The notes under the pieces were generated by a model, which was not told where the DNA came from, searched no databases, and saw only the letters and a program-made list of their open reading frames with translations. The translations under genes and the position numbers were made by a program. Positions 1 through 6,530 of a stretch of DNA of 6,752 bases are shown here, in pieces; position 1 is the first letter of the stretch, and every line of letters starts with the position of its first letter. Where the stretch lies: contig SKYG01000047.1 of NCBI GenBank assembly GCA_007128045.1, forward strand, positions 1 to 6,752, written 5' to 3'. Source of the stretch: Bacteroidales bacterium. Its GTDB lineage: Bacteria; Bacteroidota; Bacteroidia; Bacteroidales; UBA7960.

Positions 1-2856
1 AGACGGGCTATTGGATAGTAATACACCCCCTTCCTTCCACCCAATAAACCTATAGCCAAACGGAGCCCTAGTTCTTATATTGGCGACCTCTCCTATATTG
101 TAAATACCTGAGCCTTCCTGTACCCCTATGCCATCCGGATCAGATGATAAGTCAACGACATACTTTTTAATGGAGAATCGGGCCTCCAGCTCATAGTTTC
201 GATCTATAGTCAACTGGTATTCCTCTTGCATTGACATCAATTCATGATCATCCCACCACCCTGAAAATAAATAATCTGAGTCAGGTGTTGCCAACAGTGT
301 GATCCTGGCGCCTTCATTGTATTCGTTGGTTATTAAAGCTTCCGGAATGGTTTTCCCCTCTCCAACGGAAACGAGCGACAAGGAAAACGTATTTGTCAGA
401 GGCTCAATGTTTACAGAGGTTGTATTGCTGGGTTCAGATTCACCCGGGGGATTGGCATATATGGCGGTGACATAAAAAGTGTGACTGCTGATACCCAGAC
501 CTTCAACATCAAAATAGTTCTGACCCGGGTCTTCGACAGAAGCAACTACCTGCCCGTCAATATATATCTGGTAACCCTGCAATTCGGGCATATTCACTGT
601 ATTGTCGGGAGACAAACTGCTGATGTCGGGGGCCATCCAGGTCAACTTAACAGAATGGCCGGAGGTAATGCTGGCTTCCAGACCTTCAGGCGGGGCAAAG
701 AAGGCATCATAGCTTCCTGAAATGTTGATTGCATCAAGGCATACACCATGACCACCATTCCACTGAGCCAAAAAGCCAAGCTGATAACTGACGGAAATCT
801 CTGGTAATTCATACACCATCTCCGTCCAATCAGGCGTATCTGTTCTCAGGCTATCCAGCAACGCCCATTCACTTTCTTTGTCTCGCCTGTAGTAAACGTA
901 CAAAACATCCTGTAATTGATCAATCGCCGCATTTGTGTAATAGAACGATACCTCTCCGAAATCATATGCCCCTAAGTCTATGGGCGGAGAAAAGAGCATG
1001 GCAGACTTTCCTTTATGTACTTCATTTTCTGGCCTGAAGAAAGCATTGTATTCACCCGTATAGGGGGCAGAAGGATTACCTGCATTATTCCCTTTCCCAA
1101 TTCGCCAGGAAGGGTCGCCAGTATTTGCTTGCATGCTCCATCCGACTGAACGACTATCGTCAAATATCTCTTCGTATGGCAAGTCGCTGATGAGCTTTTC
1201 CAGTGAAATCGCTGAAGCATCAACACCTGCGGAGTAATCAAAAATCTTATTATATGCCCAGGCACGGAAATAATATGTTGTGTTTGGATATGGTGGATTG
1301 AAAAAGCTTTCCTCGCCATAGCCCACATACAGCACCTTTCCCCCTCCGGAGATAGGGTCATGAGGGCTGTATGATCCTGAAGGTGTTCCAAAAACACTGT
1401 CGGTATTCCACGCGATAAGTACGGGATGATCCTGGGAGTGATCATCCCACGATAAGTGAATTGAATCTACAGAGATGGTAAGTGCAGTAAAACCATGAAC
1501 GGGATCCAAATCCTTTCTTACTGGTCTGTAACCATCTATGGCCTGCACATCCGAGTCGAAAGGATCAAGCCACTCGCGAAGCCTGGTGGTTGGAGAGTTG
1601 CCTCCTATCCATGAAATACCGAAACGACCATACCAGTCTGGCTCAGTATTTCCACATGCTGCATATCCGCCATGGAGCTGCCCGATGATCCTGCCATATC
1701 CATCGAACAAAGCAGAACCTGATGAACCAATCTCCGTAGTTGTACCACCACTCCAGACCACATGCCAATGCGAGATACCGGTTCCGGGGTTTAAAATATA
1801 AGCAGAAGCATTGGCCCCTTCAAGGGCATAGCTGATCTTTTTAACATCACCCCTGGGATGGTGTATGCTGACCACCGGCCCATTAATACTGGCGTCAAGC
1901 GTCCGGTTCCACCCGGCGAAATAGGGATTGTAGTCATTGGGCACCTTATGATTTAACTCAAGCAACCAAAAGTCGGAAGAGGAGAACCTCGCCCTGCTCA
2001 CTGCGCCACTCAGCGCATCATACGGCGGCGCCTGGTCTGGATTCTCACATGTTGTGCTTTGCCAGTTAAACCAGAACACCAATGTGGAAGGATTCCGGAA
2101 GCAATGGTTTGCAGATAGCAGCAATGGACGTCCATCGAAACCGGTGTTGTTGATCAGGGTACCTGTACACAGGCTGTTACTTCCTACCAACATCAATACC
2201 ACGGCATCAACTTCGTTATCCCATCCTTTACCTTCCTCGCATGCCACATTCAGGTGGCAGCTTCCTGAGTTACCAAAGCGTTTGGTATGATCAAAGATGC
2301 TTCGATAGGCATGGGTCACAAGCTCCAGGTTCAACGCCCCCGAGAAGGTTACCCCATAAGGCTCAAAGTACTCAATGATCACCTCCTCACCAGGCACCAG
2401 GGAAGTGGCAAAATACATATCTTCCTGGTTGTTGGCCTCGGTAAAGGCTCCCAGGATAAATGAGCGATCGGTGTTGTACACGTAAAGCTCTGCCCCGGGA
2501 GGCAACACATACCGGTCGAAGGTTAAGTTGATGGAATATGCCCCCGGCGAACGAATCCCCAATCGCCATATCCTGTCGCCATCTGTTGTCGTTTCCCATA
2601 ACCCGGAATTGTCAGGGTTCAGGTTTGCTGCAATATTATCTCCAAAGCGCCAGGGAATGTCTACGATGGTGTCGACAATCAGATCCTCCGCTTCCAATGA
2701 CGCAATATTTACTATCTGCATCAATTCAAAGGGAGGACGATCTTCCAGCGATGTATGGGAAAAGCTGGGAGGTAAGCCGGGCTTACTCAACTGTGCCAGT
2801 GACATGCCCTGGAAAGAAAGCAGCAGAAAAAGCAGTATGCTATTGCGCCAAACCAT
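1..2856 (-). CDS. Secreted lysyl endopeptidase-like serine protease with modular C-terminal tail (3' end outside window)
   Basis: Reading down from ATG at 2856 gives 952 codons without a stop, still open at position 1. Residues 1-21 are a signal peptide (hydrophobic run, SLA before Gln22). Residues 22 to about 194 resemble a propeptide; Lys192-Arg193 could be the autoprocessing site. Residues 195-445 match the Achromobacter protease I fold: ANHC gives His251, SSDFWLLEL gives Asp295, and GSSGSA gives Ser379 as catalytic triad. Six cysteines (200, 206, 230, 252, 270, 401) sit where the three disulfides of that enzyme lie. GQLHGG (His395) and Asp407 in DWYG match its lysine-binding pocket, so cleavage after Lys or basic residues is inferred. 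The tail holds a fibronectin-III-like domain (about 450-550), a MAM/jelly-roll-like domain (555-715, ending GGHGVCLDAINI), a second fibronectin-III-like domain (720-818), and two InlB B-type repeats (about 825-895, and 897 onward, with FSGW and FIGW). A type IX secretion sorting domain may follow beyond the window; that is inference. Confidence 0.93.
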   Translation of the reverse strand, partial: MVWRNSILLFLLLSFQGMSLAQLSKPGLPPSFSHTSLEDRPPFELMQIVNIASLEAEDLIVDTIVDIPWRFGDNIAANLNPDNSGLWETTTDGDRIWRLGIRSPGAYSINLTFDRYVLPPGAELYVYNTDRSFILGAFTEANNQEDMYFATSLVPGEEVIIEYFEPYGVTFSGALNLELVTHAYRSIFDHTKRFGNSGSCHLNVACEEGKGWDNEVDAVVLMLVGSNSLCTGTLINNTGFDGRPLLLSANHCFRNPSTLVFWFNWQSTTCENPDQAPPYDALSGAVSRARFSSSDFWLLELNHKVPNDYNPYFAGWNRTLDASINGPVVSIHHPRGDVKKISYALEGANASAYILNPGTGISHWHVVWSGGTTTEIGSSGSALFDGYGRIIGQLHGGYAACGNTEPDWYGRFGISWIGGNSPTTRLREWLDPFDSDVQAIDGYRPVRKDLDPVHGFTALTISVDSIHLSWDDHSQDHPVLIAWNTDSVFGTPSGSYSPHDPISGGGKVLYVGYGEESFFNPPYPNTTYYFRAWAYNKIFDYSAGVDASAISLEKLISDLPYEEIFDDSRSVGWSMQANTGDPSWRIGKGNNAGNPSAPYTGEYNAFFRPENEVHKGKSAMLFSPPIDLGAYDFGEVSFYYTNAAIDQLQDVLYVYYRRDKESEWALLDSLRTDTPDWTEMVYELPEISVSYQLGFLAQWNGGHGVCLDAINISGSYDAFFAPPEGLEASITSGHSVKLTWMAPDISSLSPDNTVNMPELQGYQIYIDGQVVASVEDPGQNYFDVEGLGISSHTFYVTAIYANPPGESEPSNTTSVNIEPLTNTFSLSLVSVGEGKTIPEALITNEYNEGARITLLATPDSDYLFSGWWDDHELMSMQEEYQLTIDRNYELEARFSIKKYVVDLSSDPDGIGVQEGSGIYNIGEVANIRTRAPFGYRFIGWKEGGVLLSNSPS

Positions 2857-2910
2857 TAATTTCAAGTATTGTATTCCTTGTAATAACGCCAAAATGAAAA
2901 CATTGGTTTA

Positions 2911-2918
2911 CAAAGGTA
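2911..2918 (-). promoter_or_regulatory. Possible Bacteroidota -7 promoter element for the protease gene
   Basis: The minus strand reads TACCTTTG here, a full match to the Bacteroidota -7 consensus TAnnTTTG. It lies in the 89-bp gap between the hypothetical gene and the protease start and would give a leader of roughly 45-50 nt. No convincing TTTG -33 box is present at the expected spacing, so cotranscription with the upstream gene remains possible. Confidence 0.3.
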
Positions 2919-2945
2919 ATACAAAAACAGCACCTAAAATCATCA

Positions 2946-3413
2946 TCAGTTCCAGCATAACTCTGTTTTGCTTTGGGCACAGCCAGTCCGGGCTGGAATG
3001 ACCTCTCCAAAATCAGGCAACAGCCGCAATCCTTTGGCAGCCTTTTTATACGTAAAGAAAGGCCTTATAATTTCTATATCCCGGTTTTGTTCACATTGTC
3101 TGCTTAGCAATACCATTCTATGCAACTCCACCATATAGAATTCAAAATGGGTTCCCAGCACCACACCAGAAACATTATTATGGGCCAGCTCCCATCTCCA
3201 CTCGCCGGAATGATCGCGCAAATGGTTATAGAGGTCGAGGGTTACCACCTGTCCAGGCTTAAACAGCGTGTGGTACAAAGAACATTTGTGTGAAAAATGC
3301 ATGCCCGGCAAGATGCCTGAAAGAGCATCTCTGATAGTTTTTTTATAGCTACATTCAATAAACACATCATGCGGGCATTTACGACAAAGCGAAGTTTTGA
3401 AATGAATTTGCAT
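2946..3413 (-). CDS. Hypothetical protein, 155 residues, cysteine-containing
   Basis: I do not recognise this gene. It is a full ATG-to-TGA frame on the protease strand with no competing long frame opposite, and it ends 89 bp before the protease start, so a two-gene transcription unit is possible. The product has no signal peptide or membrane segment and is probably cytoplasmic. The N-terminal third is cysteine- and histidine-rich: Cys10-x2-Cys13, Cys21, His42 and Cys44, compatible with metal binding but not proof of it. A middle segment alternates hydrophobic residues (GQVVTLDLY, then VSGVVLGTHFEFYMVEL), suggesting a small beta-rich domain. The last 20 residues look low in structure. The sequence just before the ATG has no ribosome-binding site, as is common in Bacteroidota. 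Its size, start and isolated position favour a real gene over a chance frame, but no function can be assigned. Confidence 0.6.
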   Translation of the reverse strand: MQIHFKTSLCRKCPHDVFIECSYKKTIRDALSGILPGMHFSHKCSLYHTLFKPGQVVTLDLYNHLRDHSGEWRWELAHNNVSGVVLGTHFEFYMVELHRMVLLSRQCEQNRDIEIIRPFFTYKKAAKGLRLLPDFGEVIPARTGCAQSKTELCWN

Positions 3414-3567
3414 AGTGGGATAGCGCAGCTTGTTTTGGCTAAAAATACATAAATAGATTCCGCAACACTATAATTTTAGCGGTTTTTCCTGCGAACGGCA
3501 GCTTTAATTGATGATAATCTATTGAACATTCTTGTACTGCAATGTGTTATGTGAAAGTAAATGAATT

Positions 3568-3575
3568 TATATTTC
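3568..3575 (+). promoter_or_regulatory. Possible -7 promoter element for the sugar dehydrogenase gene
   Basis: TATATTTC matches the Bacteroidota -7 consensus TAnnTTTG except for the last base. It directly abuts the tandem array at 3576-3620; if used, transcription would start inside the array and place it in the 5' leader. No clear -33 box is visible. The rest of the 220-bp divergent gap (3414-3633) is AT-rich and shows no further feature I can support. Confidence 0.2.
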
Positions 3576-3620
3576 TTTGACTTTCGACCTTCGACTGTTT
3601 GACCGTTTGACTGTTCGACT
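3576..3620 (+). repeat. Degenerate 7-8-bp tandem array (unit TTYGACYG) before the dehydrogenase start
   Basis: Six successive units are readable: TTTGACT (3576), TTCGACC (3583), TTCGACTG (3590), TTTGACCG (3598), TTTGACTG (3606) and TTCGACT (3614). Variation is mostly C/T changes at two fixed positions, plus presence or absence of the last G. The array ends 13 bases before the dehydrogenase ATG. It is open in the dehydrogenase frame from a TTG at 3577, but the encoded residues are not signal-peptide-like, so it is treated as leader DNA. Confidence 0.85.
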
Positions 3621-3633
3621 AAATTTTAAACCC

Positions 3634-4779
3634 ATGAAAAAAAACATCCTGTTAATTGCCGCTACTGCCATTTTTCTGGCCTGCTCTGCATCAAATAAAG
3701 AAAAAGAAGAAGAGGTGGTTTACACCGGGCCTGTGATTGAATCTGAAGCCCTTAGTTTTAGTGTTGACACCCTGGCCACTGGGTTAACAAATCCATGGGG
3801 AATGACATTTTTACCCGATGGCCGCATCCTTATCGTAGAACGTCCGGGCCATATGAGGATCTTTGAAGATGGTAAGTTATTGGATGAACCGGTATCAGGG
3901 CTACCTGATATATGGTCACATGGTCAGGGCGGGCTGTTAGACGTGGTGCTCCATCCCAACTACGATCAAAACAGATGGATCTATATTGCCTATGCAGCAC
4001 GAGGTAACCAGGGCGATACCGGCAATACAGCCATTTCGAGGGGACGACTTGTGGGCAACCGTTTTACCGACACAGAATTGCTGTTTCATGGGCAGCCGCA
4101 CACAGACAGACGACAGCATTTTGGGGCTAGGATCGTATTCGACGAAGACCTGTACATGTTCTTCACCATAGGTGACCGTGGCGTGCAGAATAATGCACAA
4201 ACACTCTCTAACCACAACGGGAAAGTACTACGGTTTCACGATGATGGGAGAATTCCTGCCGACAATCCATTCGTTAACGCAACAGGAGCCATGCCTGAAA
4301 TATGGTCGTACGGCCACAGAAACATACAAGGGATGGCACTGCATCCGGTAACCGGCGAGCTGTGGTCTCATGAACACGGCCCACAGGGAGGCGACGAGAT
4401 CAATATTGTCCGTAAGGGCCGAAACTATGGTTGGCCACTGGCTACACATGGCATCAACTATAACGGCACCATCGTCAGTCCTGACACAACCTTGCCAGGA
4501 ATGATCGACCCGGTATTGCACTGGACACCTTCTATCGCCCCTTGCGGCCTGGCTTTTGTCGATAGCGACAGGTTTCCTGAATGGAACTTGAACATGCTGG
4601 TTGGCGCACTTGCAGGACAACATATACACAGGGTCGTGATCAGAAACAATGAAGTTACCCATACAGAAAAAATCCTTCAGGACTTTGCCCGTTTCCGTGA
4701 CATCCGTCAAGGCCCAGATGGATATATCTATGTGCTGACAGAAGGACCCGGCATATTCTTCAGGATCATACCCAGATAA
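3634..4779 (+). CDS. PQQ-dependent aldose sugar dehydrogenase, predicted lipoprotein
   Basis: The 381-residue product is a six-bladed beta-propeller of the soluble glucose/aldose sugar dehydrogenase family (GSDH), which oxidises sugars to lactones using PQQ and calcium. Family motifs run in order: LTNPWGMTFLPDGRILIVER, GGLLDVVLHPNY, QHFGARIVF with His162 aligning with the catalytic His144 of Acinetobacter sGDH, FTIGDRG, GKVLRF, EIWSYGHRNIQGMA with Arg229 aligning with Arg228, EHGPQGGDEIN (calcium and PQQ loop), GRNYGWP, WTPSIAPCGLAF and a C-terminal RDIRQGPDGYIYVLTE. The length is close to other aldose sugar dehydrogenases. ATG 3634 is chosen because it opens MKKNILLIAATAIFLAC, a lipoprotein signal with Cys17; a TTG at 3577 would bury this signal. 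The acidic KEKEEE stretch after Cys17 resembles Bacteroidota surface-lipoprotein export signals, so outer-surface exposure is possible. The gene stands alone and converges on the glutamine synthetase gene. No PQQ synthesis genes are visible here. Actual sugar specificity cannot be read from the sequence. Confidence 0.93.
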   Translation: MKKNILLIAATAIFLACSASNKEKEEEVVYTGPVIESEALSFSVDTLATGLTNPWGMTFLPDGRILIVERPGHMRIFEDGKLLDEPVSGLPDIWSHGQGGLLDVVLHPNYDQNRWIYIAYAARGNQGDTGNTAISRGRLVGNRFTDTELLFHGQPHTDRRQHFGARIVFDEDLYMFFTIGDRGVQNNAQTLSNHNGKVLRFHDDGRIPADNPFVNATGAMPEIWSYGHRNIQGMALHPVTGELWSHEHGPQGGDEINIVRKGRNYGWPLATHGINYNGTIVSPDTTLPGMIDPVLHWTPSIAPCGLAFVDSDRFPEWNLNMLVGALAGQHIHRVVIRNNEVTHTEKILQDFARFRDIRQGPDGYIYVLTEGPGIFFRIIPR

Positions 4780-4788
4780 GGTTTTTTG

Positions 4789-4806
4789 GACAGGTCAAGC
4801 CCTGTC
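4789..4806. repeat. Hairpin 1, loop TCAAGC
   Basis: GACAGG and CCTGTC form a perfect 6-bp stem around the loop TCAAGC. It starts 10 bases after the dehydrogenase stop. A T6 run (4782-4787) precedes rather than follows the stem on the plus strand, so it is not a classical intrinsic terminator in either direction. The 19-nt string GGACAGGTCAAGCCCTGTC (4788-4806) recurs exactly at 4829-4847. Confidence 0.85.
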
Positions 4807-4813
4807 AGGAAAC

Positions 4814-4863
4814 GCGGTGGCATTGTCAGGACAGGTCAAGCCCTGTCCCTACAGATGCACCGC
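4814..4863. repeat. Hairpin 2, compound stem around loop TCAAGC
   Basis: The inner stem GGACAGG/CCTGTCC (4829-4835 with 4842-4848) is 7 bp around TCAAGC. An outer stem pairs GCGGTG (4814-4819) with CACCGC (4858-4863); after a bulged G at 4820, CAT (4821-4823) pairs with ATG (4855-4857). This makes a roughly 50-nt two-tier cruciform, the most elaborate structure of the cluster. Confidence 0.75.
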
Positions 4864-4875
4864 CTTGATACATAC

Positions 4876-4895
4876 AGGCCGGTCAAGCCCGGCCT
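4876..4895. repeat. Hairpin 3, loop TCAAGC with a different stem
   Basis: AGGCCGG pairs perfectly with CCGGCCT (7 bp) around the same TCAAGC loop as hairpins 1 and 2. The distal stem differs from theirs but remains fully paired, so the differences are compensatory. No T-tract follows on either strand. Confidence 0.85.
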
Positions 4896-4922
4896 ATACG
4901 AGAGGGTGCTGATATGTGTCAA

Positions 4923-4954
4923 TTCAACAATTCAACAGTTCAACAATTCAACAA
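4923..4954. repeat. 8-bp tandem array (unit TTCAACAA) after the glutamine synthetase stop
   Basis: Four contiguous units are present: TTCAACAA (4923), TTCAACAG (4931), TTCAACAA (4939) and TTCAACAA (4947), with one base difference. The array ends 9 bases before the stop codon of the convergent glutamine synthetase gene and would be transcribed into its 3' untranslated region as TTGTTGAA repeats. Confidence 0.9.
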
Positions 4955-4963
4955 TTTTCCACA

Positions 4964-6469
4964 TTATCCGCAGTGCATAAACCTCCTGACCAGCTTCATG
5001 GTCTCCTCCTTGTTGCAGCTGATTTTTTCACGCAGGTGTTCATCATTATATGACTCAAGCCCTTTGGCGATGCCTTCAATCAAACCTTGGGTAAACACGT
5101 TATGTTCCAGAAACACATCAGCCTGTTGACGCAGGTACTCTGCAGCCTTTTTACAAGAATAGGGCAATTGTCTGAGTTTATCTGCGTGATGTTTGTGTTT
5201 GTCATCGAAAATATTGACATCAACAAAGGTCTTTTGGGCAAACTCCAGCCCATCATGCATTTCAAAGCCATGGCGCGCTCCTACACAAAGGCCTGCAATC
5301 AGCAGGTAAAGATCTGCTGAACCGTCGGGACATCTGAACTCGAAAGTAGATTTGTCGCTGAAATCGGTTTTACTTTCCATCTCGAGGGGATTTTCTTTGC
5401 TTACCATATCGCCTGTGCCAATCCAGCCAAGCGGCACCCTGATCAGTGCTGACCGGTTGCGTTCACCCCAACATACATTGGTAGGAGCCTCCTGGTGAGG
5501 TACCAAACGGAAATAACTGGTAGGGATGGTATTCCCAAAAGCGGATAAGGCCGGAGCTATATCAAGAATCCCTGCAATCACCCTGCGTGACACATCGCTG
5601 ATACGTCCATCTTCCAGTGTTTGGTTCTTCCCGTTTTTCATCGGGCGCATATGAATATGCAGGCCGCTACCAGCCTTCCCCGCAGTAATTTTGGGAGCAA
5701 AGCTAATGGTCACCCCGTGCTTATGGGCTACCTGGCGCAATATCCACTTTGCAATGATCAGCTGATCAGCAGCGTCTTCTACCGTTGAGGGAAGAAACTC
5801 TATCTCGTTTTGTTCATAGTCAAACGCATCGTCAGAGAAATTCCCCACTTCAGAGTGGGCATACTTGATCATCGCCCCTGTTTGAGCCATAGCCCTCATG
5901 GCATCAATACGTATTTGTTCCCATTTTACGAAAGGGGTCGACTCATGATAGGCCCGCTGGTCATTGGCCCGGTACAGGTCATTTTTCGGACTGATCACAT
6001 AATATTCAATTTCACCCATCACCTCCAGCGAATAACCAGTCTTTTCGACAAGTGCCTGATGCGCCCTTCTCATGATGTTCTCCGGGGCACTCGCCAATGG
6101 ATTGCCATCTTTATCATAATAGGAGCAGAAAATATCCAAAGCAGGAACAGTGGAAAACGGATTCAAAAAAACCGTTTTGAAGTTTGGCACCACGTATAGG
6201 TCGCTCGATCCGGCCTCCAAAAATGAAAACAGGCTGCTACCGTCAACCCGCTCGCCCGAAGAAAGCAGGCTGTCAAGATGTGTTCTACTCTGGATAACAA
6301 AGTTCAACACCTTTAGCCGCCCATCTCCTGCTACATATCGGAAATTGATCATCTCAATATGGTTGTCCTCCACATATTGCATGATGTCGGCTTTGGTAAA
6401 TCGGGAGGGAGGCTTTCGCAAATAGCGAACCAAGGGATTGGGATTCAACAGAAACTGGTTTTCGTCCAT
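4964..6469 (-). CDS. glnA: Type I glutamine synthetase
   Basis: The 501-residue product makes glutamine from glutamate, ammonium and ATP in the cytoplasm, normally as a dodecamer. The N-terminal beta-grasp part includes VDGSSLFSF (Asp76, matching the ammonium-site Asp50 of E. coli GlnA). The catalytic part shows GEIEYY (Glu153, Glu155), HSEV (Glu207), QNEIEF (Glu222), GSGLHIHM (His271), RLVPHQEAP (Arg321, Glu327), NRSALIRVP (Arg339) and FEFRCPDGSAD (Arg379), so all main metal and substrate ligands are kept. It is about 30 residues longer than E. coli GlnA: there is an N-terminal extension, a longer HSEV-to-QNE spacing, and some 20 extra residues between IRVP and EFR. The NLYDLPPEE adenylylation segment of E. 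coli is replaced by a Lys/His-rich stretch leading to LPYSC, so GlnE-type control is unlikely. ATG 6469 is chosen because it begins the first plausible protein sequence; no Shine-Dalgarno is visible. A glutamine synthetase-like paralog acting on another amine is less likely given the intact site. Confidence 0.92.
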   Translation of the reverse strand: MDENQFLLNPNPLVRYLRKPPSRFTKADIMQYVEDNHIEMINFRYVAGDGRLKVLNFVIQSRTHLDSLLSSGERVDGSSLFSFLEAGSSDLYVVPNFKTVFLNPFSTVPALDIFCSYYDKDGNPLASAPENIMRRAHQALVEKTGYSLEVMGEIEYYVISPKNDLYRANDQRAYHESTPFVKWEQIRIDAMRAMAQTGAMIKYAHSEVGNFSDDAFDYEQNEIEFLPSTVEDAADQLIIAKWILRQVAHKHGVTISFAPKITAGKAGSGLHIHMRPMKNGKNQTLEDGRISDVSRRVIAGILDIAPALSAFGNTIPTSYFRLVPHQEAPTNVCWGERNRSALIRVPLGWIGTGDMVSKENPLEMESKTDFSDKSTFEFRCPDGSADLYLLIAGLCVGARHGFEMHDGLEFAQKTFVDVNIFDDKHKHHADKLRQLPYSCKKAAEYLRQQADVFLEHNVFTQGLIEGIAKGLESYNDEHLREKISCNKEETMKLVRRFMHCG

Positions 6470-6498
6470 AATGCTACTTTTTTATGTGTTTGAAATTA

Positions 6499-6530
6499 GT
6501 CTGAAAGTCTGAAGGTCTGAAGGTCTGAAA
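6499..6530 (-). repeat. 8-bp tandem array (unit TTCAGACY in coding sense) before the glutamine synthetase start
   Basis: On the plus strand the four units are GTCTGAAA (6499), GTCTGAAG (6507), GTCTGAAG (6515) and GTCTGAAA (6523). In the sense of the gene they read TTTCAGAC/CTTCAGAC, ending 29 bases upstream of the ATG at 6469. Only one position varies. Confidence 0.9.

Noticed and set aside
978..1445. 155-codon frame on the minus strand inside the protease region
   Set aside because: It overlaps the protease gene in another frame, and its translation shows no domain, while the protease frame carries recognisable fibronectin-III and MAM-like sequence throughout.
2528..3001. Plus-strand frames of 157 and 119 codons
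   Set aside because: They lie opposite the protease propeptide and signal peptide and the end of the hypothetical gene; their translations are low in recognisable structure and are shadows.
3577..3633. TTG at 3577 as start of the sugar dehydrogenase
   Set aside because: It would translate the tandem array and put a charged 19-residue extension before a clear lipoprotein signal; the ATG at 3634 fits far better.
4228..4710. 160-codon minus-strand frame within the dehydrogenase gene
   Set aside because: It is antisense to the best-conserved part of the sugar dehydrogenase and has no recognisable motifs.
4782..4806. Intrinsic terminator for the sugar dehydrogenase
   Set aside because: The T6 run precedes the stem on the plus strand, and on the minus strand the stem is followed by A residues, so neither strand has stem then T-tract.
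4788..4895. CRISPR array
   Set aside because: Only two exact 19-nt copies and one divergent copy, with unequal short spacings (41 and 47 bp) and strong palindromes; no cas gene is present.
4786..4980. 64-codon plus-strand frame in the convergent gap
   Set aside because: It translates the hairpins and the octamer array, giving repeated low-complexity residues, and runs into the end of the glutamine synthetase gene.
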